This document shows positions 51,834 to 63,119 of a DNA stretch of 64,000 bases, in pieces. The position numbers and the translations under genes were made by a program. This DNA is from Kosakonia quasisacchari (GTDB lineage Bacteria > Pseudomonadota > Gammaproteobacteria > Enterobacterales > Enterobacteriaceae), in assembly GCF_004331415.1 (NCBI RefSeq), contig NZ_SJOP01000013.1:62001-126000 (forward strand). The letters are read 5' to 3'. The first letter of the stretch is position 1, and every line of letters begins with the position of its first letter. The notes below the pieces were generated by a model. The model was not told where the DNA came from and searched no databases. It saw only the letters and a program-made list of their open reading frames with translations.

Positions 51834-54098
51834 ATGACGTTACCGGCATTAGCTATATGCCTGATAATTGGTATTTTGCCATTACAGTGGATGCCTTCAC
51901 TACCAACTCTTGGGTGTGTGTGGTTTCTGATTGCCATTGGGTGTCTGTTCGCGTGTTTTCGACCTCGCCTGTTTCGTTATTGCGCAGTCACATTACTTGC
52001 ATTCGCATGGGGAGTGCTGGCAGCAATGCAGGCTGTATGGCCTGCCGAGCATCTACCTGAAGCGAATCGCCAGGTTGAAGTGGTGATTACCGATACGGAT
52101 CATATGACCCGGCATTGGGGCAAAATTACACGTCTGGATGGCAAGCGCTTGTTTCCGTCAGTAGGAATAAGCTTCTATGGCCAGTATTTGCCTGAGCCAG
52201 TTTGTACCGGCCAACTATGGACGATGACGATTAGAGCACGTGCCGTCCACGGGCAATTGAATGATGGCGGTTTCGATACACAGCGTTATGCAATGGCTTC
52301 CCATCTGCCGCTGAGTGGCCGTTTTATGGATGCTCGCCTGACCGAACCCCAATGCACATGGCGCGCACGCTACCTGCAATCATTAATTGAAACGCTGGCT
52401 AAATACCACTGGCAGCAGGTGATACTGGCGTTAGGGATGGGCGAGCGCGCAACGTTGGATGCCAATGTCAAAGAGATCATGCGGCAAACCGGTACGGCGC
52501 ATTTGATGGCGATATCAGGACTACATATTGCTCTGGCAGCAATGTTGGGCTGGCAGATTGTTCGTGGCGCGCAATTTTTCTTTCCCGGCGGCTGGATTAG
52601 CTGGCGTTTACCATTGCTTATTGGCGTAGGGTTTGCAGTAAGTTACGCCTGGCTGACCGGGCTACAACCTCCGGCGTTGCGTACCGCTATTTCTCTTAGC
52701 GTCTGGGCCGTGTTACGGCTATCCGGGCGATTGTGGTCGCCCTGGCAGGTATGGCTTTGTTGCATTGCCGCTATTTTATTCACTGATCCCCTTGCCGTGC
52801 TATCAACCAGTCTGTGGCTGTCCGCTTTTGCAGTAGCCGCATTGCTGTTTTGGTATCAATGGTTACCGGCCTCTGCAAAACAACATACCAGGCTGGTCCA
52901 GGGTTGTATTAATTTGCTTCATCTACAAGTAGGGATGACGTTACTGCTGCTCCCTGTGCAGTTATCCATTTTCCACGGTATAAGCCTGAGCTCGTTAGTG
53001 GCAAATTTGTTGGCCATTCCGTTAGTGACTTTCATTAGCGTACCACTCATTTTGCTGGGAATGTTGCTGCACCTGGTCGGCCCTGCAACGGGAGAGTTGG
53101 CTTGCTGGTACCTTGCAGATAAGACACTGGATTTCCTGTTTGCTTTTCTGCATTGGCTACCCGTCGGTTGGCTTAATGTGGATATGCGTTGGCGGTGGTT
53201 CGCCTGGTTGCCGTGGCTAGTGTTGGTTGTTTGGCGTTTGCATTTATGGCGGAGCATACCGGCGCTGTGTCTGGCAGGGCTGACATTGCTTACTCAACCG
53301 TTCTGGCGCACAGAACGGCAGGGGGAATGGGCAGTTCATATGCTGGACGTTGGGCAGGGGCTGGCAATGGTGATTGAACGTAATGGTAAAGCGATTCTCT
53401 ATGATACAGGCGTTGCGTGGCCCGGCGGCGACAGTGGACGGCAGTTAATTATTCCGTGGCTACGTTGGCACGCTTTACAGCCTGAAGGCATTATTCTCAG
53501 TCATGAACATTTGGATCATCGTGGTGGGGTGGACTCACTGATGAATGCCTGGCCGCAATTATGGATCCGTAGCCCGCTGGGTTGGTCTGCTCATCAACCA
53601 TGCTTTCGTGGCCAGCAATGGCAATGGCAGGGACTAACATTTACCGTTCATTGGCCGTTAAGCGGCACCGGGATGAAAGGTAACAATCGTTCGTGTGTAG
53701 TCAGAGTCGACGATGGCCGACACAGCTTCCTGTTAACGGGGGATATTGAAGCGTCGGGAGAGATGGCGATGCTGAGCCACTATTGGACACATTTGCAGTC
53801 TACACTAGTGCAAGTGCCTCATCATGGAAGCAATAGTTCATCGTCGCTGCCCTTTGTGCAGCGAATTGGTGGCGAAGCAGCGCTGGCCTCGGCGTCGCGT
53901 TACAACGCCTGGCGGTTCCCCTCGATAAAAGTGATAAACCGCTACCGTGAACAGGGATATCGCTGGTACGACACGCCGCATCAAGGGCAGTTAACGGTAT
54001 CGTTTTCGCCCCAGGGCTGGGAAATCCATAGCTTACGAGATCAACTTTTACCGCGTTGGTATCATCAGTGGTTTGGCGTCCCCGGTGATAACAGGTAG
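51834..54098 (+). CDS. ycaI: ComEC/Rec2-family channel protein YcaI
   Basis: 754 residues, as in E. coli YcaI (ComEC, Rec2). The start at 51834 has a full AAGGAGG 5 bases upstream; the frame is open further back but without such a site. N-terminal membrane helices and OB-like domain (52-200), the Competence domain (about 205-470; MRQTGTAHLMAISGLHIALAA), and a C-terminal metallo-beta-lactamase-like domain with SHEHLDHRGG and VPHHGSNSSSSLPF. In competent bacteria ComEC brings single-stranded DNA across the inner membrane, with the nuclease-like domain degrading the other strand. Upstream of msbA, 36 bases away. Confidence 0.95.
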   Translation: MTLPALAICLIIGILPLQWMPSLPTLGCVWFLIAIGCLFACFRPRLFRYCAVTLLAFAWGVLAAMQAVWPAEHLPEANRQVEVVITDTDHMTRHWGKITRLDGKRLFPSVGISFYGQYLPEPVCTGQLWTMTIRARAVHGQLNDGGFDTQRYAMASHLPLSGRFMDARLTEPQCTWRARYLQSLIETLAKYHWQQVILALGMGERATLDANVKEIMRQTGTAHLMAISGLHIALAAMLGWQIVRGAQFFFPGGWISWRLPLLIGVGFAVSYAWLTGLQPPALRTAISLSVWAVLRLSGRLWSPWQVWLCCIAAILFTDPLAVLSTSLWLSAFAVAALLFWYQWLPASAKQHTRLVQGCINLLHLQVGMTLLLLPVQLSIFHGISLSSLVANLLAIPLVTFISVPLILLGMLLHLVGPATGELACWYLADKTLDFLFAFLHWLPVGWLNVDMRWRWFAWLPWLVLVVWRLHLWRSIPALCLAGLTLLTQPFWRTERQGEWAVHMLDVGQGLAMVIERNGKAILYDTGVAWPGGDSGRQLIIPWLRWHALQPEGIILSHEHLDHRGGVDSLMNAWPQLWIRSPLGWSAHQPCFRGQQWQWQGLTFTVHWPLSGTGMKGNNRSCVVRVDDGRHSFLLTGDIEASGEMAMLSHYWTHLQSTLVQVPHHGSNSSSSLPFVQRIGGEAALASASRYNAWRFPSIKVINRYREQGYRWYDTPHQGQLTVSFSPQGWEIHSLRDQLLPRWYHQWFGVPGDNR
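53352..53359 (+). other. KOPS-like octamer GGGCAGGG
   Basis: Matches GGGNAGGG on the plus strand, inside ycaI. Same orientation as the one at 22842. Confidence 0.35.
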
Positions 54099-54134
54099 AA
54101 TATGCGGCTATTTCAACAAGTGCTGGTTTTTTGA

Positions 54135-55883
54135 ATGCATAACGACAAAGATCTCTCCACGTGGCAGACATTCCGCCGATTATGGCCAACTATTGCGCCT
54201 TTCAAAGCGGGTCTGATCGTGTCGGGGATAGCGTTAATCCTCAACGCAGCCAGCGATACCTTTATGTTATCGCTGCTCAAACCGTTACTGGATGATGGTT
54301 TTGGTAAAACCGACCGATCTGTGCTGCTGTGGATGCCGCTGGTGGTTATTGGGCTGATGATCCTGCGTGGTATCACCAGCTATATCTCCAGTTACTGCAT
54401 TTCTTGGGTTTCCGGAAAAGTGGTGATGACCATGCGTCGTCGCCTGTTCAGCCATATGATGGGCATGCCGGTCTCATTTTTTGATAAGCAATCTACAGGC
54501 ACTTTACTCTCGCGTATTACCTATGATTCTGAACAAGTGGCTTCCTCGTCCTCCGGCGCATTGATTACTGTTGTGCGTGAGGGGGCATCGATCATCGGCT
54601 TGTTTATCATGATGTTCTGGTACAGCTGGCAACTCTCCTTGATTCTCATTGTGCTGGCACCGATCGTTTCGATAGCGATTCGCGTGGTTTCCAAACGCTT
54701 TCGTAACATCAGTAAAAATATGCAAAACACAATGGGGCAGGTGACCACCAGTGCGGAGCAGATGCTGAAAGGGCATAAAGAAGTGCTGATGTTTGGCGGC
54801 CAGGAAGTAGAAACCAGCCGCTTTGATAAGGTCAGTAACAAGATGCGCTTGCAGGGCATGAAAATGGTCTCGGCATCGTCTATTTCCGATCCTATTATCC
54901 AACTTATTGCGTCACTGGCGCTGGCGTTTGTGCTGTATGCGGCCAGTTTCCCAAGCGTAATGTCCACCTTGAGTGCGGGTACCATTACCGTGGTCTTTTC
55001 TTCAATGATCGCGCTTATGCGACCGTTGAAATCGCTCACCAACGTCAATGCTCAGTTTCAGCGTGGTATGGCGGCCTGCCAGACACTGTTTGCGATTCTG
55101 GATAGCGAGCAAGAAAAAGACGAAGGCACACTGGTGATTGACCGTGTTCGCGGTGATCTTGAGTTTCGCAACGTGACTTTCACCTATCCGGGACGTGAAA
55201 CGCCTGCATTGCGCAATATCAACCTGACAATTCCGGCGGGCAAAACCGTCGCGCTGGTGGGGCGTTCCGGTTCGGGTAAATCGACGCTGGCAAGCCTAAT
55301 TACACGTTTTTATGATGTCGACGAAGGGCAGATCCTGATGGATGGTCACGACTTGCGTGAATATAAGCTCACTTCGTTGCGTGATCAGGTCGCGCTGGTG
55401 TCGCAAAACGTACATCTTTTTAATGACACGGTTGCCAATAACATCGCTTACGCGCGAACGGAAGAGTACAGCCGCGAAGAGATTGAACAAGCAGCAAAAA
55501 TGGCCTATGCCTACGACTTTATCAATAAGATGGATGAGGGGCTGGATACGATGATAGGGGAGAATGGCGTGCTGCTTTCAGGCGGTCAGCGCCAGCGCAT
55601 TGCGATTGCCCGCGCGCTACTGCGCGACAGCCCGATCCTCATTCTTGATGAAGCGACCTCGGCGCTCGATACCGAATCTGAGCGTGCCATTCAGGCTGCG
55701 CTGAACGAGCTGCAAAAGAACCGTACCTCAATGGTTATTGCTCACCGTTTGTCGACCATCGAACAGGCCGACGAAATTGTGGTGGTGGAAGATGGCCGTA
55801 TCGTTGAACGTGGTACCCACGCAGATTTGCTGGAAGAACGTGGTGTCTATGCTCAGCTTCACAAAATGCAGTTTGGCGAATGA
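54135..55883 (+). CDS. msbA: MsbA lipid A/phospholipid flippase
   Basis: 582 residues, as in E. coli. Six membrane helices (about 20-320; [23 protein letters not shown] onward) and an ABC ATPase with Walker [10 protein letters not shown], signature LSGGQRQR and Walker [13 protein letters not shown]. Homodimer that flips core-lipid A across the inner membrane. Essential. Overlaps lpxK by 4 bases (ATGA), joining lipid A completion to its export. Confidence 0.98.
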   Translation: MHNDKDLSTWQTFRRLWPTIAPFKAGLIVSGIALILNAASDTFMLSLLKPLLDDGFGKTDRSVLLWMPLVVIGLMILRGITSYISSYCISWVSGKVVMTMRRRLFSHMMGMPVSFFDKQSTGTLLSRITYDSEQVASSSSGALITVVREGASIIGLFIMMFWYSWQLSLILIVLAPIVSIAIRVVSKRFRNISKNMQNTMGQVTTSAEQMLKGHKEVLMFGGQEVETSRFDKVSNKMRLQGMKMVSASSISDPIIQLIASLALAFVLYAASFPSVMSTLSAGTITVVFSSMIALMRPLKSLTNVNAQFQRGMAACQTLFAILDSEQEKDEGTLVIDRVRGDLEFRNVTFTYPGRETPALRNINLTIPAGKTVALVGRSGSGKSTLASLITRFYDVDEGQILMDGHDLREYKLTSLRDQVALVSQNVHLFNDTVANNIAYARTEEYSREEIEQAAKMAYAYDFINKMDEGLDTMIGENGVLLSGGQRQRIAIARALLRDSPILILDEATSALDTESERAIQAALNELQKNRTSMVIAHRLSTIEQADEIVVVEDGRIVERGTHADLLEERGVYAQLHKMQFGE

Positions 55884-56857
55884 TTGCACGCATCTGGTCC
55901 GGTGAATCCCGCCTGTGGCTACTGTTGCTACCGCTCTCCTTGCTTTACGGCCTGGTGAGCGGTGCTATTCGTTTCGCCTATCGCATTGGTTTAAAAAAAT
56001 CCTGGCGGGCACCTGTTCCTGTTGTGGTCGTTGGTAATCTAACGGCTGGTGGCAACGGTAAAACGCCAGTTGTCATCTGGTTGGTGGAGCAACTACAGCA
56101 GCGTGGCATCCGTGTTGGTGTGGTGTCGCGTGGTTACGGCGGTAAAGCGGATCGTTATCCGCTCGTGCTGACACCTGAAACCTCTACGGCCCAGGCAGGG
56201 GATGAACCGGTTCTGATTTATCAACGTACTGGCGCGCCGGTTGCGGTTTCTCCCGTCAGAAGTGACGCCGTCAGTGCGATTCTTGCGCAACACCCGGTAC
56301 AGCTGATCATTACGGATGATGGTTTGCAGCATTATAAGCTGGCGCGTGATAAAGAGATTGTCGTTGTCGATGGCGTCAGGCGTTTTGGCAATGGTTGGTG
56401 GTTGCCCGCAGGGCCAATGCGCGAGCGGGCATCGCGTTTAAAAAGTGTGGATGCCATCATTACCAACGGCGGCGAAGCCAGAGCGGGAGAGATCCCGATG
56501 CGTTTGCGGCCTGGGTTGGCCGTCAATCTGCTCACCGGCGAACGCCGTGAAGTTAACTCGCTGACTAATATCGTTGCGATGGCTGGAATCGGCCATCCGC
56601 CGCGTTTTTTTGCTACTCTCACCGAGTGCGGTGCGACGCTGCAACGGACGGTGGCGCTTGCCGATCATCAGGCATTAACGCTGCATGATGTAAAGCCACT
56701 GGTGAAACCGGGGCAAACATTGGTGATGACCGAAAAAGACGCGGTAAAGTGTCGGTCGTTTGCTGAGGATAACTGGTGGTATTTGCCTGTAGATGCGCAG
56801 CTTGAAGGCGAGCAGGCGCAAGGATTACTACAGGAATTGTTCACTCTGGCGCGCTGA
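55880..56857 (+). CDS. lpxK: Tetraacyldisaccharide 4'-kinase
   Basis: 325 residues (E. coli 328). Sixth lipid A enzyme: phosphorylates the 4' position of disaccharide-1-phosphate at the inner membrane. Membrane-anchoring N-terminal helix ([22 protein letters not shown]) and a P-loop in [13 protein letters not shown]. Conserved [26 protein letters not shown] and [10 protein letters not shown]. Translationally coupled to msbA. Confidence 0.97.
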   Translation: MIARIWSGESRLWLLLLPLSLLYGLVSGAIRFAYRIGLKKSWRAPVPVVVVGNLTAGGNGKTPVVIWLVEQLQQRGIRVGVVSRGYGGKADRYPLVLTPETSTAQAGDEPVLIYQRTGAPVAVSPVRSDAVSAILAQHPVQLIITDDGLQHYKLARDKEIVVVDGVRRFGNGWWLPAGPMRERASRLKSVDAIITNGGEARAGEIPMRLRPGLAVNLLTGERREVNSLTNIVAMAGIGHPPRFFATLTECGATLQRTVALADHQALTLHDVKPLVKPGQTLVMTEKDAVKCRSFAEDNWWYLPVDAQLEGEQAQGLLQELFTLAR

Positions 56858-56896
56858 GGGTATCGGCTGCGCCCTGTTACTTAAACAGGAACTCCC

Positions 56897-58126
56897 ATGT
56901 CCGTGCCGCAACTTTCTCTGACTGCTGCTCGTCATCTGCATCTCACAGCCCAGGGGCTATTACGTAAACCTTCCCGTCGGGCAAAACCGGACGATATTCT
57001 CTCCACTATTCAGCGCATGTCGCTGCTGCAAATTGACACTATCAATATTGTTGCCCGCAGCCCTTATCTGGTGCTTTTTAGCCGCCTTGGGCACTACCCG
57101 GCGCACTGGCTTGATGACGCGCTACGCAACGGTGACTTGATAGAGTATTGGGCGCATGAAGCCTGCTTCCTGCCGCGCGAGGATTTTGCGCTGGTGCGTC
57201 ATCGCATGCTGGCGCCAGATCAAATGGGCTGGAAGTATCGCGAAGCGTGGATGCAAGAACATTCGATGGAAATTGAACAGCTCATTGCACATATTGAGCA
57301 AAATGGCCCGGTGCGTTCGGCTGATTTTGAACATCCACGTAAAGGAGCCAGCGGCTGGTGGGAGTGGAAGCCGCATAAGAGGCATCTGGAAGGGCTGTTT
57401 ACCGCCGGAAAAGTGATGGTAGTGGAACGTCGCAATTTCCAGCGTGTTTATGATTTAACTCAGCGGGTTATTCCGCACTGGGATGATGCTCGCGATCTGC
57501 TGTCGCAGGAGACTGCGGAGTATCAGATGCTCGAAAACAGCGCGCGCAGTTTAGGGCTGTTTCGTGCGCAGTGGCTGGCGGATTACTATCGCTTGCGGAA
57601 ACTGGCATTACCCTTAGTGCTGGAGAAGATGCAGGACGCGGGAACCATATATCCCGTCAATGTCGAAAACATTGGTCCCGCCTGGCTGCATGCCTCTTTA
57701 TTGCCGCTGCTTGAGCAGGCGCAGTCCGGCAAGCTTGTCGCTACTCACAGCGCAGTGCTTTCACCGTTCGATCCGGTGGTCTGGGATCGTAAACGAGCCG
57801 AACAACTGTTCGATTTTAGCTATCGTCTGGAGTGTTATACCCCGGCCCCTAAACGGCAATTTGGCTATTTTGTGTTGCCATTGTTGCATCGCGGGCGACT
57901 GGTGGGACGTATGGATGCCAAAATGCACCGTAAAGATGGCATTCTGGAGATTATTGTGCTGTATCTGGAAGATGGCGTTAAACCCGGGCATTCGCTGGAA
58001 AAGGGGCTGCTAGGTGCCATTACCGAGTTTGCCCGCTGGCAGGGAGCGCGGCGGGTCACGTTCTCGCGACTGCCTGAGGGATTATTTGCTACATCCCGCG
58101 CCGGGCTTGAAATAGACGCGGCGTAA
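56897..58126 (+). CDS. ycaQ: YcaQ (AlkX), DNA interstrand crosslink glycosylase
   Basis: 409 residues (E. coli 410). HTH_42/AlkZ superfamily of tandem winged helices. The catalytic Q-x-D motif of YcaQ-type enzymes is visible as Q45-I-D47 in [12 protein letters not shown] (AlkZ uses Q-x-Q). Other conserved parts: [58 protein letters not shown] FVLPLLHRG. The enzyme removes N7-alkylguanine and unhooks nitrogen mustard crosslinks. Sits 39 bases after lpxK, ahead of ycaR-kdsB. Confidence 0.94.
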   Translation: MSVPQLSLTAARHLHLTAQGLLRKPSRRAKPDDILSTIQRMSLLQIDTINIVARSPYLVLFSRLGHYPAHWLDDALRNGDLIEYWAHEACFLPREDFALVRHRMLAPDQMGWKYREAWMQEHSMEIEQLIAHIEQNGPVRSADFEHPRKGASGWWEWKPHKRHLEGLFTAGKVMVVERRNFQRVYDLTQRVIPHWDDARDLLSQETAEYQMLENSARSLGLFRAQWLADYYRLRKLALPLVLEKMQDAGTIYPVNVENIGPAWLHASLLPLLEQAQSGKLVATHSAVLSPFDPVVWDRKRAEQLFDFSYRLECYTPAPKRQFGYFVLPLLHRGRLVGRMDAKMHRKDGILEIIVLYLEDGVKPGHSLEKGLLGAITEFARWQGARRVTFSRLPEGLFATSRAGLEIDAA

Positions 58127-58179
58127 GAAGTGAATATGATAAGCTTAAACCGTTAATTATCGGTGTATCAGGAGGAAAG

Positions 58180-58362
58180 ATGGATCACCGTTTACTTGAA
58201 ATTATTGCCTGCCCGGTGTGTAACGGCAAACTGAATTACACCCAGGATAAACAAGAGTTAATCTGCAAAATCGACAGCCTCGCCTATCCCGTTCGGGAAG
58301 GTATTCCAGTATTACTGGAAACTGAAGCGCGTTCATTAACTGCGGAAGAGAGCCGGCCATGA
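58180..58362 (+). CDS. ycaR: YcaR, Trm112-like small zinc-ribbon protein (UPF0434)
   Basis: 60 residues, as in E. coli. Contains CPVCNGKL near the N-terminus and then [21 protein letters not shown]; only the first CxxC is present, with the second zinc pair of Trm112 reduced to a single cysteine. GGAGG precedes the ATG. Overlaps kdsB by 4 bases (ATGA), a coupling kept in enterobacteria. Function unsettled; Trm112-like proteins act as partners of other enzymes. Confidence 0.93.
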   Translation: MDHRLLEIIACPVCNGKLNYTQDKQELICKIDSLAYPVREGIPVLLETEARSLTAEESRP

Positions 58363-59105
58363 ATTTCGTTGTGATCATTCCCGCGCGTTATGCTTCTACA
58401 CGCTTACCCGGCAAACCCTTAGTCGATATTAACGGTAAACCGATGGTGGTACATGTGCTGGAGCGCGCCCGTGAATCCGGCGCTGAGCGTATTATTGTGG
58501 CGACAGACAACGAAGAGGTGATGCGTGCAGTGCAGTCGGTTGGCGGCGAAGTCTGTATGACCCGCGCCGATCACCAGTCCGGAACTGAACGCCTTGCTGA
58601 AGTCGTGGAAAAATGCGGTTTCAGCGACGACACCGTCATCGTCAATGTGCAAGGTGATGAACCCATGATCCCCCCGGCTATTATTCGCCAGGTAGCAGAA
58701 AATCTTGCTGCACGTGATGTTGGTATGGCAACGCTGGCGGTGCCGATTCATAGCGCGGAAGAGGCATTCAATCCGAATGCTGTGAAAGTGGTGATGGATA
58801 CGGAAGGTTACGCACTTTACTTTTCGCGCGCCACGATCCCGTGGGATCGTGATCGTTTCGCACAATCTCGCGAGACAATTGGCGATACTTTGCTGCGCCA
58901 TATCGGCATTTATGGTTATCGCGCTGGTTTTATCCGCCGTTATGTCAGTTGGCAGACCAGCCCGCTTGAACAGATAGAGATGCTGGAGCAACTTCGCGTG
59001 CTTTGGTACGGCGAGAAAATCCACGTAGCTGTTGCCAGCGTGGTGCCGGGTACTGGTGTTGATACACCTGAAGATCTGGCGCGCGTCCGTCAGGAGTTGC
59101 GTTAA
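58359..59105 (+). CDS. kdsB: CMP-Kdo synthetase (3-deoxy-manno-octulosonate cytidylyltransferase)
   Basis: 248 residues, as in E. coli. Activates Kdo with CTP for lipopolysaccharide inner core. Nucleotide-binding [17 protein letters not shown], catalytic and Mg-binding [11 protein letters not shown], and [11 protein letters not shown]. With msbA and lpxK just upstream it forms a lipopolysaccharide cluster. Followed by a terminator-like hairpin. Confidence 0.98.
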   Translation: MNFVVIIPARYASTRLPGKPLVDINGKPMVVHVLERARESGAERIIVATDNEEVMRAVQSVGGEVCMTRADHQSGTERLAEVVEKCGFSDDTVIVNVQGDEPMIPPAIIRQVAENLAARDVGMATLAVPIHSAEEAFNPNAVKVVMDTEGYALYFSRATIPWDRDRFAQSRETIGDTLLRHIGIYGYRAGFIRRYVSWQTSPLEQIEMLEQLRVLWYGEKIHVAVASVVPGTGVDTPEDLARVRQELR

Positions 59106-59114
59106 TCCTTCCGT

Positions 59115-59136
59115 CCCCTCCACCCGGAGGGGATTT
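59115..59136 (+). terminator. Terminator-like hairpin after kdsB
   Basis: CCCCTCC-accc-GGAGGGG, 7-bp GC stem followed by ATTTG; weak T tail, 9 bases past the kdsB stop. Confidence 0.55.
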
Positions 59137-59241
59137 GCCGCTTGCCGGCGAAATTCTCACGCTGTTTTGATCTCATCAGGATGACATCTGTGCTATCGGC
59201 GCTCATTATAAAAGCAGTCATCTTTGTGAGGGCAATCTGCT

Positions 59242-60135
59242 ATGGAACAACTGCGCGCTGAACTGAGTCATCTGTTGGGTGAAAAACTGAGCCGCATGGA
59301 GTGCGTCAGCGAAAAGCCGGATTCCGCACTTTGGTCGCTGTATGACAGCCAGGGAAATCCGATGCCGCTGCTGGCGCGAAGCTTCTCAACGCCTGGCCTT
59401 GCGCGACAGTTGGCATGGAAAATATCAATGCTGGCGCGCGGTGGGGCCGTTCGCATGCCGGTTGTTTACGGTGTAATGACCCACGAAGAGCATCCGGGGC
59501 CGGATGTGCTGCTCATAGAACGCTTACGCGGCGTACCGGTAGAAGCGCCAACGCGTACGCCAGAGCGCTGGGAGCAGCTCAAAGACCAAATTGTTGAGGC
59601 ATTGCTCTCGTGGCACCGACAGGATAGCCACGGTTGTGTTGGCACCGTTGACAGTACTCAGGAAAATATCTGGCCCTCCTGGTATCGGCAGCGAGTGGAA
59701 GTGTTGTGGACCACGCTCAACCAGTATCACAACACTGGGTTGACAATGCAGGATAAGCGCGTGCTGTTTCGCACTCGCGAGTGTCTACCCGCGCTGTTTG
59801 ATGGTTTTAACGATAATTGTGTGCTGGTGCATGGCAGTTTTAACTTGCGCAGTATGTTGAAAGACGCCCGCAGCGATCAGCTTCTGGCAATGGTTGGGCC
59901 GGGAATTATGCTATGGGCGCCGCGTGAATATGAGCTGTTCCGGCTGGTAGAAGGCGTGCAGGCGGAAGGGCTGCTCTGGCACTATCTCCAGCGCGCGCCA
60001 GTCGCGGAATCTTTCCTTTGGCGGCGCTGGCTCTATCTGTTATGGGATGAAGTGGCGCAGTTGGTGAATACCGGTAGATTTAACCGCGCTAACTTCGATC
60101 TTGCCTCTAAATCACTGCTCCCCTGGCTGGTCTGA
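59242..60135 (+). CDS. ycbJ: YcbJ, aminoglycoside phosphotransferase-like protein
   Basis: 297 residues, as in E. coli. Protein-kinase-like (APH) fold is suggested by the N-lobe LLARSFSTPGLARQLAWKISML and the C-lobe VLVHGSFNLRSML, in which the catalytic aspartate of HGD-x-N is replaced by S (HGSFN). MVGPGIMLWAPREYELF takes the place of the metal-binding IDWE segment. So it may be a pseudokinase. No known substrate. It is convergent with elyC: the two stops overlap by 24 bases. Confidence 0.88.
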   Translation: MEQLRAELSHLLGEKLSRMECVSEKPDSALWSLYDSQGNPMPLLARSFSTPGLARQLAWKISMLARGGAVRMPVVYGVMTHEEHPGPDVLLIERLRGVPVEAPTRTPERWEQLKDQIVEALLSWHRQDSHGCVGTVDSTQENIWPSWYRQRVEVLWTTLNQYHNTGLTMQDKRVLFRTRECLPALFDGFNDNCVLVHGSFNLRSMLKDARSDQLLAMVGPGIMLWAPREYELFRLVEGVQAEGLLWHYLQRAPVAESFLWRRWLYLLWDEVAQLVNTGRFNRANFDLASKSLLPWLV

Positions 60136-60891
60136 GCTGCCTTTCAGCCATTGCCAGAGACGCCCTAACGTTTCATAACCCACCCGGTCGCTGTGCATCA
60201 GCCACACCGGGGATGGGATGATGCGTTCCCACGGATTCAGCGGCGAGGTAATTGCCAGCTGGTTTGCCGGCGCAGGCAACGGATGCAGGCCAGCATGCTG
60301 GAAAAAAATCATTGCGCGTGGCAGATGAGACGCCGATGTCACCAGCAAGAAAGGTGCATCACCAATCGCCTGTTTCACCGCAAGCGCTTCCCGCTCGGTG
60401 TCTTTTGGTTGATCCAGCGTCATGATGTCACTGCGTGGCACACCCAGGCTTTCAGCGACACGCGCACCTGCTTCCGCCGTACTGACTGGGTTAGTTACTG
60501 CAGCTGCACCGGTAAAGATGATTTTCGATCCGGGGTTGGCCTGCCACAGACGAATGCCCTCCGTCAGACGCGGCAGGCTGTTATTGATCAAATTAGAACT
60601 CGGCGCCCACGTGTCGTTCCAGGTATAACCCCCGCCGAGTATCACGATGTATTTCACCGGTTGTGTACCGCGCCAGGTGGGGTAGGTGTCTTCGATCGGC
60701 TGTAACAATCGATCCGCTACGGGCTGTACGCTCAGCAGTAATAAAACCAGCCACCCGACGCTGATAATGACTTTGCCGGTTTTTTGCCAGCGGCTAAACC
60801 AGATCAGTGCAATGCCCAGACCGATCAGCAAAAGCAAAAAAGGCAGAGGCAGCATCAGGCCGCCGATGTATTTTTTAAGAGTAAAAAGCAC
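60112..60891 (-). CDS. elyC: ElyC envelope biogenesis factor (DUF218)
   Basis: 259 residues from a GTG start (VLFTLKKYIGGLM), the E. coli length; AAGGAG lies 9 bases upstream. An ATG 8 codons earlier is possible but covers that site. Two N-terminal membrane helices (about 13-30 and 38-55) and a periplasmic DUF218 domain: YIVILGGGYTWN, GSKIIFTGAAAV and LVTSASHLPRAMIFF. ElyC is needed for peptidoglycan synthesis at low temperature in E. coli, acting with undecaprenyl phosphate carriers. Confidence 0.95.
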   Translation of the reverse strand: MLFTLKKYIGGLMLPLPFLLLLIGLGIALIWFSRWQKTGKVIISVGWLVLLLLSVQPVADRLLQPIEDTYPTWRGTQPVKYIVILGGGYTWNDTWAPSSNLINNSLPRLTEGIRLWQANPGSKIIFTGAAAVTNPVSTAEAGARVAESLGVPRSDIMTLDQPKDTEREALAVKQAIGDAPFLLVTSASHLPRAMIFFQHAGLHPLPAPANQLAITSPLNPWERIIPSPVWLMHSDRVGYETLGRLWQWLKGSSDQPGEQ

Positions 60892-61009
60892 CGTATCCGT
60901 CTCCTTTTTGACCATATAGCAGGCCTTTTGCGCCGATCTTACACCAGATGGGTTCATTATCGGCACGGCTGTGACAAAATAGCGGTTTTGCCAGGAACGT
61001 GGAGCACCC

Positions 61010-61804
61010 ATGAAGGATCGCAATTTCGACGACATTGCCGAGAAGTTCTCACGCAACATCTACGGCACGACTAAAGGTCAGCTGCGTCAGGCGATTCTGT
61101 GGCAGGATCTTGAGGCACTGTTGGCCCGGATGGGCAACCAGCCATTACGGGTGCTGGATGCTGGCGGTGGGGAAGGCCAGACGGCGATTCGCATGGCGCA
61201 ATTGGGCCATCATGTCACGCTCTGTGATGTGTCGAAAGCGATGATCTCGCGTGCCCAGGTGGCGGCCGAAGAGAAAGGTGTGAGCGGTAACATGCATTTT
61301 ATACAATGCGCCGTTCAGGACGTTGCTCAGCATTTGGAATCGCCGGTTGATCTGATATTGTTCCATGCTGTGCTGGAGTGGGTCGCCGAACCGGTTCCTG
61401 TACTGCAAATATTGTGGTCGGTGTTGCGCCCCGGCGGTGCGTTGTCATTAATGTTTTACAATGCCGACGGCTTGCTGATGCACAATATGGTGGCAGGAAA
61501 TTTTGACTATGTGAAAGTCGGTATGCCGAAGCGCAAAAAACGTACCCTTTCCCCGGATTTTCCGCGTGCTCCTGCGGATGTTTATGGCTGGCTCGAACAG
61601 ATTGGCTGGCAGGTAACGGGCAAAACGGGTGTGCGCGTGTTTCACGATTATCTGCGCGAAAAACATCAGCAGCATGACTGCTTTGACGCGCTACTCGAAC
61701 TGGAAACACGCTATTGCCGCCAGGAACCCTATATTAGCCTTGGCCGCTATATTCACGTGACCGCGCTTAAGCCGCAAATCGATGAAAGGACAAACGATGA
61801 GTGA
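61010..61804 (+). CDS. cmoM: CmoM, tRNA cmo5U34 carboxymethyl methyltransferase
   Basis: 264 residues (E. coli SmtA/CmoM 261). SAM-dependent methyltransferase: motif [16 protein letters not shown] (about 47-61) and acidic CDVSK at the end of strand 2; [14 protein letters not shown] and [13 protein letters not shown] later. Converts cmo5U to mcmo5U at the wobble base of tRNAs. Overlaps the mukF start by 8 bases, making it the first gene of the cmoM-mukFEB operon. Diverges from elyC. Confidence 0.96.
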   Translation: MKDRNFDDIAEKFSRNIYGTTKGQLRQAILWQDLEALLARMGNQPLRVLDAGGGEGQTAIRMAQLGHHVTLCDVSKAMISRAQVAAEEKGVSGNMHFIQCAVQDVAQHLESPVDLILFHAVLEWVAEPVPVLQILWSVLRPGGALSLMFYNADGLLMHNMVAGNFDYVKVGMPKRKKRTLSPDFPRAPADVYGWLEQIGWQVTGKTGVRVFHDYLREKHQQHDCFDALLELETRYCRQEPYISLGRYIHVTALKPQIDERTNDE

Positions 61805-63119
61805 ATTTTCCCAGACAGTCCCCGAACTGGTTGCCTGGGCCAGGAAAAATGATTTCTCCATCTCGCTGCCGGTCGACAGGCTCTCTTTTTTGCTGGCTAT
61901 CGCCACGCTCAATGGTGAGCGTCTGGATGGCGAAATGAGCGAAGGTGAATTGGTAGATGCTTTCCGTCATGTAAGTGATGCGTTTGAGCAAACCAGTGAA
62001 ACCATTACCCAGCGTGCCAATAACGCCATTAATGATATGGTGCGCCAGCGTTTGTTAAATCGCTTTACCAGTGAGCTGGTGGAGGGCAATGCCATCTACC
62101 GTCTGACGCCGCTGGGTATTGGCATTACCGATTACTACATTCGCCAGCGAGAGTTCTCCACGCTGCGTCTTTCTATGCAACTGTCAATTGTGGCCAGCGA
62201 GTTAAAACGCGCCGCAGACGCAGCACAAGAAGGTGGAGATGAATTTCACTGGCATCGCAACGTTTACGCGCCGCTGAAATACTCGGTTGCGGAGATTTTT
62301 GACAGCATCGATCTGACTCAGCGCCTGATGGATGAACAGCAGCAACAGGTCAAAGATGATATTGCACAACTGCTGAATAAAGACTGGCGCGCGGCCATCT
62401 CCAGCTGTGAATTGCTGCTGTCTGAAACCTCCGGTACGTTACGCGAACTGCAGGATACGCTTGATGCCGCCGGGGATAAGTTGCAGACCAATCTGTTGAG
62501 TATTCAGGATGCGACCCTTGGGCGCGATGATCTTGAGTTTCTCGATCAACTGGTCTTCAACCTGCAAAGCAAACTGGATCGTATTGTGAGCTGGGGCCAG
62601 CAGGCCATCGATCTGTGGATTGGTTACGACCGCCACGTACACAAATTTATCCGTACCGCTATCGATATGGATAAGAACCGCGTCTTTGCTCAGCGTTTGC
62701 GTCAGTCGGTACAATCCTACTTCGATGCGCCGTGGGCGTTGACCTACGCCAGCGCTGACAGGCTGCTGGACATGCGCGATGAAGAGATGACGCTACGTGA
62801 TGAAGAGGTCACGGGCGAGCTACCGCCCGATCTGGAGTTCGAAGAGTTTAACGAAATCCGTGAGCAGCTTGCGGCGCTTATTGAGCAACAACTGGCAATT
62901 TATAAGACCAAAGGTGTGCCGCTGGATCTCGGCCTGGTGGCACGCGAGTATTTGGCGCAATATCCGCGTGTTCGTCATTTCGACATCGCGCGCATCGTGG
63001 TTGATCAGGCGGTACGTCTTGGCGTAGCGCAAGCAGACTTCACCGGACTGCCGCCGAAGTGGCAGCCGATTAATGATTACGGAGCCAAGGTACAGGCGCA
63101 TGTCATCGACAAATATTGA
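61797..63119 (+). CDS. mukF: MukF kleisin subunit of MukBEF condensin
   Basis: 440 residues, as in E. coli, from [19 protein letters not shown]-terminal winged-helix dimerisation domain (1-115), helical middle domain (about 120-290; [18 protein letters not shown]) contacting the MukB neck, an acidic linker (about 330-345; [21 protein letters not shown]) and a C-terminal winged helix that binds the MukB head. Bridges two heads and recruits MukE. ATG overlaps the cmoM stop; its own stop is inside mukE (20-base overlap). Confidence 0.98.
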   Translation: MSEFSQTVPELVAWARKNDFSISLPVDRLSFLLAIATLNGERLDGEMSEGELVDAFRHVSDAFEQTSETITQRANNAINDMVRQRLLNRFTSELVEGNAIYRLTPLGIGITDYYIRQREFSTLRLSMQLSIVASELKRAADAAQEGGDEFHWHRNVYAPLKYSVAEIFDSIDLTQRLMDEQQQQVKDDIAQLLNKDWRAAISSCELLLSETSGTLRELQDTLDAAGDKLQTNLLSIQDATLGRDDLEFLDQLVFNLQSKLDRIVSWGQQAIDLWIGYDRHVHKFIRTAIDMDKNRVFAQRLRQSVQSYFDAPWALTYASADRLLDMRDEEMTLRDEEVTGELPPDLEFEEFNEIREQLAALIEQQLAIYKTKGVPLDLGLVAREYLAQYPRVRHFDIARIVVDQAVRLGVAQADFTGLPPKWQPINDYGAKVQAHVIDKY

